Positions 47,669-59,589 of a stretch of DNA of 64,000 nt are shown here, in pieces. The stretch lies in the NCBI GenBank assembly GCA_014529385.2, contig CM043962.1:50358598-50422597 (forward strand). The letters are read 5' to 3'. The notes below the pieces were generated by a model that searched no databases, was not told the origin of the DNA, and worked only from the letters and a program-made list of their open reading frames with translations. The position numbers and the translations under genes were made by a program. How positions within the stretch are numbered: position 1 is the stretch's first letter; each line of letters starts with the position of its first letter. This DNA comes from Adiantum capillus-veneris. Lineage: Eukaryota > Streptophyta > Polypodiopsida > Polypodiales > Pteridaceae.

Positions 47669-49280
47669 CCACTTTGGTAGTGGCCTCTCTTGTGATGCTA
47701 CAATAGTTTGGTTAGTTTTGTTTGAGTTTTCATCATCAAAAAACTCCTCCTCCTCAATTTTACTTGACTTTGATCTGACACAAGTTGGGTTATCTCTTCA
47801 TTTCATGAGAAAGTGGATGAATCTGTTTTCTCCACCGTATGGCACCCTTTTTCAAATACCACATCACGACTAGTGAGTATCTTCTTTGTCTTTGGATCAT
47901 AGAGTCTTTATGTCTTAGACTCTTCACTACATCCTAGAAAGATACACTCTTTCATTTAGCTTCTAAATTTTTTCTTTTTGAATCACGAACATGTGCATAA
48001 TAAAAACACCCAGAACTTTTGAAATGCAAGATCAAAGTTTTCTTACTAGAATAGGCTTCTTGAAGTGTTTTTCCTTCATAGCCTTTGTGTAGCTTTTTAT
48101 TAATGATATAAAATGTTGTATTTACTGCTTGAATACAAAAGAAATATGGCATATCCTTGGCTTTGAGCATGCATCGTGCCAATTGTGGCATTCCATAACT
48201 CCATTTTGTTGTCGTGTATAAGGAGTAGTAAGTTTATGCTTGATGCCATACTTGTTGCAATAGTTGCTGAACTCATTGAGATAATATCTCCTCCTCTATA
48301 CGTGTGAAGTTTCTCGACCTTCTTTCTTGTCTCATTTTCTACAAGTTTGTGCCACACTTTAAAATTTTCAAAGCTTAAGACTTCTCACAAATGAAATACA
48401 CCCCACATATTTCTTTTAACATTTTTGACTAAAAGAAAAAAATAGAAAGATCCACCCAAAGCAGAAGTAGACATTTTACCACAGAGATCTCCATGTACCA
48501 ACTCTAGAGGATACTATGCTTGATTATTAGTCTCTTGTGGAAATGACTTCCTTTGTTGCTTGCCCATTATGCAAGCCTCACATCTTAGATTTGAGGTATG
48601 TGTGCAACCATCCTAGATCTTTGCATCTCTTCTAGCACATCAAAAATTTAGGTGACTACATCTCTCATGCCATTATTGAGTTGTATCTTTTTCTATAGTT
48701 ATTTTGTAGTTATCATAAAGTAAAGAAATATTGTAGAGATTGTTGCACCTTAATCCATTTTCCATTGTATTGCCTTCAAAATCCAAGGTTTTTTCTTCAG
48801 TTTCTTGAAACAAACTTCAAGACCATGATCAGTGATTGCACCAATCAAGAGTAAATTCTATTTGATTTGTGGCATATAGAACACATCAGAGAGTTGCTTA
48901 GTTTTATGTGTAGCTACTAAAAAAGATTTTTGCTAGACCCTTTTGCTAGGAATTTTGCATTATTCTCAACAATTACATTGATAGATTCCTGTAGAGGCTT
49001 CTAAGAGCTATACCAATATTTCTTACTAGTCATATGTCGAGATGCTTCACTATCAAGAATCCAAGAACCATCAACAAACAGGGTTTTTTCTAATAGCCTA
49101 CCTCTTTTATGGCAGCCAATAGTTTAAGCTTTTCCTCAACATTATTCGTGGAGTCTCTTTCCTTCCAAGAAACTTTCATAGTGCTTGTCTTTAACAACAT
49201 GACTGGCTACACGTAAATTTCTTCTTCTTGGGCTTCATCTTAGAGGCATTTGACATTGGTGTAGCCAAAGTATGTCAACC
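47669..49280 (-). pseudogene. Copia 2 protease, pre-integrase and integrase
   Basis: From right to left: protease motif W-I-L-D-S-E-A-S-R-H-M-T at about 49040-49080 (Gly of DSGAS replaced by Glu), pre-integrase CEACIMGKQ near 48560-48590, integrase KLVENETRKKVEKLHTYRGGD (48250-48357), and the integrase C-part (MLKAKDMPYFF, AVNTTFYIINK, FKSSGCFYYAHVRD; 47952-48191). Frame changes and stops are frequent. Gag is not recognisable beyond about 49280. Confidence 0.82.
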
Positions 49281-50358
49281 ATAGAAGACAAAACAAGAAG
49301 GTATGGATGGGCTAGCAAGTGCATGGCAAAGAGATAATGTAGTTACAAAGATCATGGGTAGGCTGGTGGCATTTGAAGTGTATGTCTAATGAGTCTTCTA
49401 AGGCCAGAAGGGCTCCAAAGTGGGCTAAGTGGGATGGCAAATGAAGAGGCTTGAAATATTTAATTTTTTGCTTGGCTATGTAGAGCTTGAAGTAGTGTAG
49501 GAGTTGGTCTAGAAAACTCATCAGGTCGAGCTATAGGATGCAAGTTATGGTCAGAAGTTTTGTCGAGGGCTAGTTCTGAGCCAATTGGAATGTATCGATA
49601 GTTGTGCCATCTAGAATTTTCCTAGACTTCCAGAGTCATAGTGGATAGTTTGCACTATATGGAGTCAGTAGAATTTGATGGCCTGTTCATCAGATTAGCG
49701 ATGATCGAGATATGTCAAGAGGAAGTTGGTGACAAATGCTAGAGAAAATGTCAAATGTTTTTTCTTGCTTTTTACGGCCTTGATTAGAGGGCCTGGTAGA
49801 GCCAAAATTTCAGCAAGGGCGAAGAGTTTTTAAGCTGACAAAGCAAATTTTTAACTGAACTTTGTGTATCAGGGAATGGATCACCATGCATAAGGTTGTA
49901 AGACTTAAGAGTTGATTGGAGAAAAATGTTCTTTAACACATTGCTTGAGAAATTTTGGATATTTGAGAGGTACCTAAGGGCGGCGCCTTGGGGAGCTACC
50001 ACGTGGTAGAGTTCAAGGTCCCACATGTGCACAATGGAGCCATGGAGGAGGGATTTATATGAGAGGTACCTAAGGGAGGCGCCTTGGGGAGATACCACGT
50101 GGCGGCATTCAAGGTCCCACATGTGCACAATGGAGCCATGGAGGAGGGATTTATATGATGGGCCGTGAGCCCATTTTGTTGCATGAGAAGAGGGAGAGAG
50201 AACTCTCCCTCCCATGGCTGCTGCTTGAGCTTTGGTGAGCATTATAGGCGGTGTTGTTGGCATGTTTTGGTGACGATGGGTGCATAAATGGTGGTGATGA
50301 GTGTTGGTGGGCGACACGCTAGTAGTGGAAAACAACCGGTTGGGTTCTAATGGTGTGC
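49281..50358. other. Unassigned sequence with a 96-bp tandem duplication
   Basis: No known protein on either strand. A minus-strand frame of 183 codons (49784-50335) crosses the duplication, but its codons show no recognisable domain and it may be fortuitous. The region separates Copia 2 from the plus-oriented family D LTR. Confidence 0.4.
49965..50156. repeat. 96-bp tandem duplication, two units
   Basis: GAGAGGTACCTAAGGG.GGCGCCTTGGGGAG.TACCACGTGG starts at 49965 and 50061. The unit is 96 bp (32 codons), so reading frames stay open across it, and the copies differ at only a few positions. Confidence 0.9.
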
Positions 50359-51141
50359 TGACATGGTAGGAGCCCGTAAGAGCAATTCCTGCATCCTTTA
50401 AGAGGCTCCATATTTTTGAAGGCTAGGGGGGCCTCCCACTAGCACTAGTGCTTGTGCTAAGGGAGAGGCCCTTCCCGCCGTGGCACAAAGATAGTGGGAG
50501 AAAGAGGAAAGTTGACACAAGGCCTAGAACAGGCGGTTCTGCATGAAATATTTCCAAAAGGAGTCAAACAAGTGTCATTCACTTGCTAAAAATAGATGAT
50601 GAGCTCTATAAAAACACATTTTGTACCCAGTTTTGGGGTCTTTTCACAGACCAAAGGGCTTTTTGTCATTTTGTGCTACGTGGAGCTAGAGATGTCGGAT
50701 CTTGGTTTTGAGCTTGTCAAAGCTGTGTCGATGAAGTAGGGATTGTATATGATACTATTTTAAATGAAGTGAAGTCATCATTGCCCTCTCTTGGTGTCAA
50801 TTCTCCCTTCCCCCCTTCTCTTCTTTGCTTGTGTGCATGCATTTTTGGGTGTGTGCTGGCATGTGTTCCCCCTCCCAAGGTCTTGTGGTGCAAAGAAGGA
50901 TAGAGAGAGTTGATGTGTGTGTGAAAAGCTGTGAATTAACCAGTATGGAGTTGGTCAGGCTTGTTTGCGATGTGGCAGTGGGTGTGTGCATATGGCCGTG
51001 TACAAGCGCTGATCTATCAATGCAAATTGGTAATTTTAAAAGTGTTTGCTACGAGGATAAGGGTGTTGTGGATACCCTGGGCTATAGGGAGGCAATTGAT
51101 TCTATGCTAGGTGTGTTCCCGATTCCCCCTCTCCATCTTCA
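50359..51141 (+). repeat. Family D LTR (plus orientation), ~783 bp
   Basis: It starts near TGACATGGTAGG and ends CTTCA before GGTGCCCCCATTGAGAAG, a damaged PBS. It is homologous to the minus-oriented LTR at 39842-40743. The two are in opposite orientation about 9.6 kb apart and belong to separate insertions. Confidence 0.75.
50605..50614 (+). promoter_or_regulatory. TATA box of family D LTR
   Basis: CTATAAAAAC, about 250 bp into the LTR, in good position for transcription into the internal region. Confidence 0.6.
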
Positions 51142-51732
51142 GGTGCCCCCATTGAGAAGTGCATTGATGCTTCTATTTGAAGTTGAAAGTGGTGCTTAAA
51201 GTTGACAAAAGGTTGGTGGATGGTTGAAGACTATTTGTTGGTTGAGTTTAAACATAGCAGAGACAAGCATTGAAGACTAGGTAGCAGATTTTGAGTTATG
51301 GATGTTGTCAATGCATATGGTGACAGATACGTGAAAGTTGAAGACAGTTGATACGTAGATGTGCAAGGCTCACCTAGTCATCTTGGGAAGGCCATGGTTG
51401 TTGGCAATAGAAGCCAAACAGGATCGGGAAACATGCTTTTACCTTGCCAAATCGGGAGAATGGTGGGAAAATTGTGCTCATCTTGAACACAAGGGAGAGC
51501 CGTTTTCACCGAGGGGGCTGAAGATGATCGAGAAGGCTCTAGCACCAACTATGATATGAGACAAAATTGACTTTTGATGAAAGTTCGAGCAGTGTTGAAG
51601 AAGAGGGGAGTGATGAAGACCTAGTAAAGCTAAACACAAATTTATTTGGAGTCACCTTGGATTTTTCCAAGCCCATTGAAGGTATGCAAACTCTAATTTG
51701 TGGTCTAGAGTCTAAAGAAGTAGAGGATATGC
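51142..51732 (+). pseudogene. Family D internal fragment with protease end
   Basis: The leader resembles the start of the gag region at 37758-39818 (GTTGGTGGATGGT, ACAAGCATTGAAGACT, GTAGCAGATTTTGAG). The sequence then jumps to a protease C-part, HLVILGRPWLLAIEAKQD, at 51359-51559 and an acidic linker (SSSSVEEEGSDED) up to 51732. Most of gag is therefore deleted. The frame is cut at 51733 by the LTR of the gag-X array in the opposite orientation. Confidence 0.7.
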
Positions 51733-53825
51733 TGAGGCGGACCGGGGTGGGCAACAAGAGAGGTGACCTCTAAACACCCCTCAAGGCTCTCGTGCTGCTC
51801 AATTGGGGCTGGGGTAACCACAAGCACAACACAACAACAAACCCATAGTCAAACCCAAACAAGATAGGGGCACCACCTAGTTATGGTATGCGAACTATGA
51901 CGCAAAAGAGATTTTGTCACAACCAAGAAGATGCACCACAAAACACACGCAAGAAACCTCACACCAAGGCACACACAAAATGGACTAGAGAGAGCTAGAG
52001 CAAAGGGAAGAGAGAGAGGAATGGATCTTGCATAGTACCTTCTTTATGACTTGCAAATGGAGATGGTTTGTTATGATGCTATCGTAGGCTTGCATAAAAC
52101 TATCTCAATGCTTAGTGAATGCTAAACATTGCGAACACACACACACACATTGTCTTAGGGTGTGGGAGACCTCTCACCACAATAGCCTCTTACAATGCAC
52201 ACAAAATTGGCAATGAAAACACACTAAAACACATTCTAAAACAACATCAAACGATAGAAACTAAAAATACACAAGTCACCTTGAATTCACCAAACTGTAT
52301 TGCACAAGTGGAAGGACAAAGATTTGAACGTTGAATCATGCCTTTGATGCACCAAACCTCAATTTATTGATAATGGAGGAACATATACAATAGTGGTTTT
52401 GAGATTTTGAACTCACGCTCTTTCACTTGCAATTGTAGCTTGAAAGCTTCTCTCACACCAAAAGTGAAGCTCAAAAAATGGTTGCTACGCGTAAGTCACT
52501 CCTCACGCATAGAGTGTTGGGGTACTATGTGAGATATTGTAAGTTGTTTTACAAGAAGGAGAGGGACCTATTTATAGGTTGGAGAGCCCTCATTAAGATT
52601 ATTGGAAATCCTAATTTACAAGCTAACAAATCGGGATTATGATTTTTTTTTTAATATCAAAACATTGCGGGCCTTCTTTGTCTGCTTGAATCATGGATGT
52701 GAAGAGGGTTGGAGAAGCCATGGAAATTGCAGGTTTGAGTGAGGGAAGGAGAGGGAGGGATGTGTAACAGTGAGTAGGTGTGTGGAAGGGTGAGAGAAGA
52801 CTAAGGGCTACTTGTGAGAAAAGTGGACAGACTATGGTCCACTCAAAAAATCATAGCTCACCGCTGGTAGCTCCAAAAATCATGAAAACATTTGAGGTGA
52901 TTATTCAGAGCCTGGGCTACATTTTCTCTTTTGACCACCGCTCCAAATTCGGAGTGGAGATAGGTGCCAAAATTCTCACTAAAAGACCTGTTTTTATGCC
53001 TGCAAAAGTCTTTTAGTGGCCCCCTCCTTTGTTGAATTTGTACAATGCATCCAAGAGTGAGCCCCTCCTTTGTCATATCATAATACAAAGCATCCAAGTT
53101 GCCCTTGACCCATGCATGGAGGAGGATTATTGGTGAATAAAGAAATATATACATGGTGGGACTAGTGTGAGGACTATTCATGGACTTAAGATCAATGAGC
53201 ACATGGTGTTAGAATAATGAGTAAAAATAATAATAAAAATATGGAGGAGTTATGGATATGGAAAGATATTGGAATCATATGATATGGTCCCTCTTTGAAT
53301 TATTTTGGGTGAAAGAGGAAAAGGTATGCAAGTAAATAATATAATAAACGTGACCAATGAGTAGAAATCAATTTTTTGTTTTCACGAGGGTGAGGGTGAA
53401 AATGTGGGAGTGATTTGTATAAAGAAAAAATATGAGGTTAGAGTATGTACATATTGGCAAAAAATATAATTATGGTGTAAGAGGATGAAAGAAGGTGTAC
53501 ATAGGTTTAATAAAACACACACCTAAGTAGAAATATTTAAATAAAATACCAAAATAATTATAAAAAATCCCTATATTTAGGCCATATATACAATGAAATA
53601 TTTACACACAAAGAGGCCATAATATACTTTTATTTTTTTATTTTTTTAAATTCAACTAGCCCAGTGACTAGCTAGCTGAGGATTTTAAGAAGATATGGGA
53701 AAAGCCCCCTAACTCACACATGCCTATGTAAAGTAAAATAGTAGGGATAACCAAAATGTTTGAGTGATTTGATAGGGTGAGGTAACTTACTATAACAATT
53801 ATGGAAAGCCAAAAAACGGCTATCA
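51733..53825 (-). repeat. LTR A (3' LTR of copy A), 2,093 bp
   Basis: In element sense it runs from TGATAGCCG at 53825 to CCGCCTCA at 51733. Its first ~1.1 kb (53825 to about 52697) is almost identical to LTR C. The rest, down to 51733, has clearly diverged from LTR C, although the very end matches again. It lacks the (CT)n tract of LTRs B and C. The change point falls at GAAGAGGGTTGGAGAAGCC. Confidence 0.87.
52568..52578 (-). promoter_or_regulatory. TATA box of LTR A
   Basis: Minus-strand CCTATAAATAG, at the same place as in LTRs B and C. Confidence 0.65.
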
Positions 53826-53840
53826 TTAGCCCCCCCTTTA
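53826..53840 (-). other. PPT of copy A
   Basis: Minus-strand AAAGGGGGGGCTAA directly before the LTR start TGATAGCC, matching the GGGAGGGCTAA PPT of the autonomous element. Confidence 0.8.
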
Positions 53841-53872
53841 GATAATGGTACATTCATGTACCATTTATCTGA

Positions 53873-56049
53873 TCATACAACATGTATATTATGTAACGTC
53901 TGTCTTTGTCTGCTCTTATCTTTGAAGAACCTTTGTTGTATGATTAAAAAACCTTGTGTGATATGGAAGGTTCTCCGAGCCAATAGCAAGATGAAATGAA
54001 GTGATGGAGTAAACCTCCTCCATTGAGAAAGTTTCCATAAGCACCCCCCAGGATCAAAGATCTTGAAATATCTTTCCCAAAGCGAGATGTATGGTATGGA
54101 ATCACTTACTGATTTCGGTTGAAGAAACTTGTAGATTTTACTGTTGTCCATCTTTGAATCTATCACTATGAATGTGATATAAAAGATTGGTTGCTCTTCC
54201 TCCTGTGTAAAGTTGATGTATCTGCTACGATCTTCAAGAGCTTGTATGAGAAAATTCTTGAACTGTAGCTCATAAAATTCATTCAACCTGGGTAGTCTCA
54301 TCAACAAGTAAAAAATTCTATTACCTTCATGATTTAGGAAAGCTTGATCCATGCTTCCAGCTGCTATTGGAAGATATTGCAAATAGTTTACCACATAAGT
54401 AGATAATAGACAAAGGTTTCTATTGCTTCCAATACATTGGAAGAGAATAGATTTTGGTACTGATTGATGAAATATCCACATGTAGCAATCAACAAGTTTT
54501 CATCTATGATGAAGAGCAGAAGCATCACAATGTGCGACCTCCATACACCAAAGAACCAAATGAAGAATATTTGGAAACATCCGTTTATCAGCAAGTATTC
54601 ATGTCCTCTTCCGCTTAAGAAGGTATGGTGTCCCAGATGAAAGGTATATGTGAAGAGAGGAGAAGTTGACCTTGAAGAGGTGAAACCCAATATGAAGATG
54701 ATTCGGGCTTCAAAAGCTTGGATCTTCTTGCTAAGAGATTGTCCCATGAATGAAGAGCCACCCACTAAAACACCATTGGAGAGAATGATACCCTTCTGAT
54801 AGTTTCCTTTTATGATTTTATCTTTTACTACTCTCTCATGTTCTTCATCTCCTTCTAAGCCCCCCCTTTCGCAAGGTTGTAACTCCTCACATTGTACCAC
54901 CTCAAAGGTTGATGGAATACTGTTTGATTTTGTGAAACATTTGGCTTCTTGCATGATAGGTTCCTCTATGCTTAACATACATGGGTCATGCCAATGCTTT
55001 TCAAAATCCTCAAACACTTCTTCAAGATTATCCTCACCAGGATTCAACTCACACTCTTCTACTTTGTTTTGGAGTTGGCATTCCATGTACACAATCATCT
55101 CTTTATGATCAATGTGGTCTATGATCTCTCCACCTATGATTTCATCTTCTTCTTCACTCTCTTCTTTTAGACAAGATACACTCTCAGAACATTCCATAAG
55201 ATCAAGGTTACCTTCAAGGTCTTCATTCTCCATAGAGTCATGTTGCACAAAAGCTTCGTCTACTCGGACTAGAAATTGACCCTCCGCCAAAGGGTTGGAT
55301 ATATCCATTATTGAATCGTCAATGCCATTTGAGATATCTTGTGTCGATTTTTGCATGCTTGTGATAAAGGTCACATTTGAATCTTGGCCACACACTTTAG
55401 CACTTGAATAATCAGTTGGCATGTAAGTAACTTCTTCAACATTTGTCGGAGTAGAAGGAGACAAGTATGGCAAAGGAGATGACTCCTTCATAGAAACACT
55501 TTCATGATGGTTGGATCTTCCAGCATGATGGAAACCATTTTTGATGTTGAAGTACTTGTGAAACTTCCTTCGGGCAATAGTGACCGCTTCTTCAAAGGTA
55601 GAGGGTCCACTACAAATAACCTTAGTCTTTAGGAAAGGAGACAAACCCGAAATAAATTGCTCCATTTTTACATAATCTGGAAATGTAGAACTAAATCCAC
55701 ATCCTCCCCATTGACGAGAAAAAAAATCCTCATAAGCATAGTAGTCTTCACCATGTTGTTGAAGTCTTCCTAATGAAGCCCATGCTGTCTCTGTTGTTGG
55801 AATTTTAGAGAATCTGGTCTTCAAAGCTTTGGAAATTTGGGTATGCCCATCTTCAATCTGAGAAGACATACTCCAAAACCATTGTTCAGCGTTGCCTCTA
55901 AGGCATAGCAATAGAAAATCCCCTTTTTCAATGTCATCCCTTTTACCAAGGATACGACAAACCATTCTAAAATCATCAAGAAAATCATCAACATCTTCTT
56001 CTAGATTTTTGAAGAAGATTGGGATATCATCAAAGGTATAGCGTGTCAT
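53873..56049 (-). pseudogene. gag: Copy A: gag fused to unknown C-terminal region (one frameshift)
   Basis: ATG at 56047-56049 opens a frame of 553 codons. Residues about 1-190 are Gag capsid-like (DFRMVCRI, AEQWFWSMSS, FISGLSPFLKTKV, TFEEAVTIARRKF), related in layout to gag at 5098-5670. There is no zinc knuckle. An acidic linker (residues about 190-400) follows, then a hydrophobic segment (GCFQIFFIWFFGVW). A one-base deletion near 54520, seen by comparison with copy C, shifts the frame; the remaining 202 codons (53873-54481) lie in another frame and end 33 bases before the PPT. The undamaged reading frame would be about 725 codons with no pol. Gag would assemble particles; the role of the C-terminal part is unknown. 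Confidence 0.8.
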
Positions 56050-56341
56050 AGTCTCTCAATGCTAGAACCACACAAAGATTAGTTCCAAACAATCATTTTC
56101 TCTCATGACATCAACTAACTACACAAGGTTTTGAAAGGTCTTTCAACATGAATTTTAGATTCTGATGTGAAAATGTTTTTTTCCTTTCTTATGTTATGCT
56201 AATCCAAACCATATTCTAGATCAATTTTTGTTGCCTTGAAATTTAACTCGGTCATACAAGTTTTCATGATTCATATAATCTACTTGATTATGCTAAAATT
56301 CAAGCATTCATGCAATACAACAACAATAAGCACAACGTCAG
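56050..56341 (-). other. Leader between PBS and gag, copy A
   Basis: About 290 bp without a supported ORF. The twin small ORFs of the autonomous element are not present here. Confidence 0.6.
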
Positions 56342-56359
56342 TCCTCCGTGGGGGCACCA
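56342..56359 (-). other. PBS of copy A
   Basis: Minus-strand TGGTGCCCCCACGGAGGA, identical over 18 bases to the PBS at 4488-4505 of the pol-bearing element. Confidence 0.85.
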
Positions 56360-56363
56360 AAAT

Positions 56364-56625
56364 TGAGGCGGTCCGGGGCGGGCAACAAGAAGAGCAACCT
56401 CTACACACCCTTCGAGGCTCCCGTGCTGCTCAATGGGGCTGGGGCACAACACAACACAAACCAAAACAACAAACCCACAGCCAAATCCCAACTACACAAG
56501 GGGCACCACCTAGTTTAAAAGCGAACTAGGACGCAAAAGAGGAGAATCGTTAGAGCAACCCACAAACAAGCAAGGAATTTACACTAACCCTAACACCAAT
56601 GGAACACTGTCACACACTAAAACAC

Positions 56626-56674
<49 letters not shown>

Positions 56675-57872
56675 TGTACAAATTAGCTTCAACTTTATAT
56701 TTTGCACAAAAAGGAACTTAGAGCTTGCGGAATCAAGTGACAAGATTTGGTTATAGCATCACTAGCACATTGTCTTAGGGTTATGGGAGCCCTCTCACCA
56801 TCCACCCTCTTACAATGGTAGCCAAACAATAGCCAATGAATCACAAGCAACAAAACAACAACCTTCAATGAAACAAGTCACCTTATGAAGCTGAATGAGT
56901 TTGCCAAGCCAAATTGGAGGAGAAGCGTGAGCCTTTGGACATGAATTGCACCCAAAACTACCAATTCATTGATGTTGGGGTAGATACAACAATGGTAGGA
57001 AGAATATCTTCTACTCGCACTCACTCAAACTAGCTCAAGCTTTTCTATGCACCAAGGTGATGGTGTATAGAAAGCTTACTCTCTCTTTACAACCAAGATA
57101 GAACGGGCGTGTGGTACGCTCAATCTAGTGTGCAATGGTATAGTGATGTCTTTTACAAGGAGGAATGGGTTCTATTTATAGGTTTTAGAAGCCTTGGTTA
57201 GGATTAAGCCTAATCAATTTTATTAGGAAAGATCAAGGATTATGAATTTTTATGAATTTCAAATGAGAATGGGGTCTCTCTTTTCTCTTGAGTCACATGG
57301 ATGTGGGCTCGAGTAAGAGAATTATTGATGTGGTGAAAGGAGAGAAACTTCCATGGGAGTGAGTGAATTTGGTTTACTTGTGCGGTTGCCTACTCCATAT
57401 GTTGATAGTGTGGGTGCATTTTTACAAGAGAAGTTAGTTGTTAGTGGTAATAATCTCTAGAATTGTTAGTGATACATTTACAATGGGTAGGATGAGTTGA
57501 TTTGATGAAGGCAGAGGGGTGAATTAAAAGAGAATCATTGAGATGGTGAAGCTTTGAAGAAGCTTGAACTCACCCTTGTGTAGATTGTGTAAAAAATGAC
57601 CGTTGGTCTTCTTCTTCTTCTTCGCTTCTTTACGCCGATCCCATGGTTGACCACCACGATAAAAAGAGGATTTGTTGATGAAAAACCCTCAATTTGCAGA
57701 ATTTATCATGGTTAAGATGCTGAATTTTAGATATTTTTAGGAGAGGTAAATGAAATTGTAACATAGAAGCAATAGAGACAGTAATGGAGAGTGTGTATGT
57801 ATGTAGAGGTTCATAAAAGAACTATAGGGATGAGAGAGAAGGGTAATGGTGAAGAGGGTTGGAGAAGCCATG
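56364..57872 (-). repeat. LTR B, truncated: U3 missing
   Basis: It matches LTR C from the element-sense 3' end (56364, corresponding to 59281) up to GAAGAGGGTTGGAGAAGCCATG at about 57872. It then joins gag-linker sequence CTTAACATACATGGGTC directly. About 1.1 kb of U3 plus the C-terminal coding part of the next internal copy are lost. ATG is shared at the joint. It contains an (AG)n tract (56626-56671), CT in element sense, and a TATA box at 57172-57182. Confidence 0.87.
57172..57182 (-). promoter_or_regulatory. TATA box of LTR B
   Basis: Minus-strand CCTATAAATAG, conserved in all three LTRs of the array. Confidence 0.65.
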
Positions 57873-58966
57873 CTTAACATACATGGGTCATGCCAATGCT
57901 TTTCAACATCCTCAAACACTTCTTCAAGATTATCCTCACCTGGATTCCACTCACACTCTTCTACTTTGTTTTGGAGTTGGCATTCCATGTACACAATCAT
58001 CTCTTTATGATCCATGTGGTCTATGATCTCTCCACCTATGATTTCATCTTCTTCTTCACTCTCTTCTTTTAGACAAGATACACTCGCAGAACATTCCATA
58101 AGATCAAGGTTACCTTCAAGGTCTTCATTCTCCATAGAGTCATGTTGCACAAAAGCTTCGTCTGCTCGGACTAGAAATTGACCCTCCGCCAAAGGGTTGG
58201 ATATATCCATTATTGAATCGTCAATTCCATTTGAGATATCTTGTGTCGATTTTTGCATGCTTGTGATAAAGGTAGAAGAAAGAGATTCCACATTTGAATC
58301 TTGGCCACACACTTTAGCACTTGAATAATCAGTTGGCATGTAAGTAGCTTCTTCAACATTTGTCGGAGTAGAAGGAGACAAGTATGGCAAAGGAGATGAC
58401 TCCTTCATAGAAACACTTTCATGATGGTTGGATCTTCCAGCATGATGGAAACCATTTTTGATGTAGAAGTACTTGTGAAACTTCCTTCGGGCAATAGTGA
58501 CCGCTTCTTCAAAGGTAGAGGGTCCACTACAAGTAACCTTAGTCTTTAGGAAAGGAGACAAACCCGAAATAAATTGCTCCATTTTTACATAATCTGGAAA
58601 TGTAGAACTAAATCCACATCCTCCCCATTGATGAGAAAAAAAATCCTCATAAGCATACTAGTCTTCACTATGTTATTGAAGTCTCCCTAATGAAGCCCAT
58701 GCTGTCTCTGTTGTTGGAATTTTAGAGAATCTGGTCTTCAAAGCTTTGGAAATTTGGCTGTACCCATCTTCAATCTGAGAAGACATACTCCAAAACCATT
58801 GTTCAGCGTTGCCTCTAAGGCATAGCAATAGAAAATCCCCTTTTTCAATGTCATCCCTTTTACCAAGGATACGACAAACCATTCTAAAATCAGCAAGAAA
58901 ATCATGAACATCTTCTTCTAGATTTTCGAAGAAGATTGGGATATCATCAAAGGTATAGCGTGTCAT
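57873..58966 (-). pseudogene. gag: Copy B: gag, truncated by LTR fusion
   Basis: Gag is readable from ATG 58964-58966 with the same capsid blocks as copy A. Stops near 58672 (TAA) and 58656 (TAG) break it. From 58582 the frame is open again through the acidic linker to about 57873, where it runs into LTR B sequence (reading on to 57737). Compared with copy A it has six extra codons (VESLSS) after QDSN. The C-terminal X region is absent. Confidence 0.8.
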
Positions 58967-59258
58967 AGTCTCTCAATGCTAGAACCACACAAAGATTAGT
59001 TCCAAACAATCATTTTCTCTCATGACATCAACTAACTACACAAGGTTTTGAAAGGTCTTTCAACATGAATTTTAGATTCTGATGTGAAAATGTTTTTTTC
59101 CTTTCTTATGTTATGCTAATCCAAACCATATTCTAGATCAATTTTTGTTGCCTTGAAATTTAACTCGGTCATACAAGTTTTCATGATTCATATAATCTAC
59201 TTGATTATGCTAAAATTCAAGCATTCATGCAATACAACAACAATAAGCACAACGTCAG

Positions 59259-59276
59259 TCCTCCGTGGGGGCACCA
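59259..59276 (-). other. PBS of copy B
   Basis: Minus-strand TGGTGCCCCCACGGAGGA next to LTR C, which serves as the 5' LTR of copy B. Confidence 0.85.
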
Positions 59277-59280
59277 AAAT

Positions 59281-59539
59281 TGAGGCGGTCCGGGGCGGGC
59301 AACAAGAAGAGCAACCTCTAGACACCCTTCAAGGCTCCCGTGCTGCTCAATGGGGCTGGGGCACAACACAACACAAACCAAAACAACAAACCCACAGCCA
59401 AATCCCAACTACACAAGGGGCACCACCTAGTTTAAAAGCGAACTAGGACGCAAAAGAAGAGAATCGTTAGAGCAACCCACAAACAAGCAAGCAATTTACA
59501 CTAACCCTAACACCAATGGAACACTGTCACACACTAAAA

Positions 59540-59589
<50 letters not shown>

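Noticed and set aside
49784..50335. 183-codon minus-strand ORF as a protein gene
   Set aside because: It is kept open by a 96-bp duplication divisible by three, with no recognisable domain or similarity.
39842..51141. The two family D LTRs as the ends of one element
   Set aside because: They are in opposite orientation, each followed by its own PBS and internal start, so they are separate insertions.
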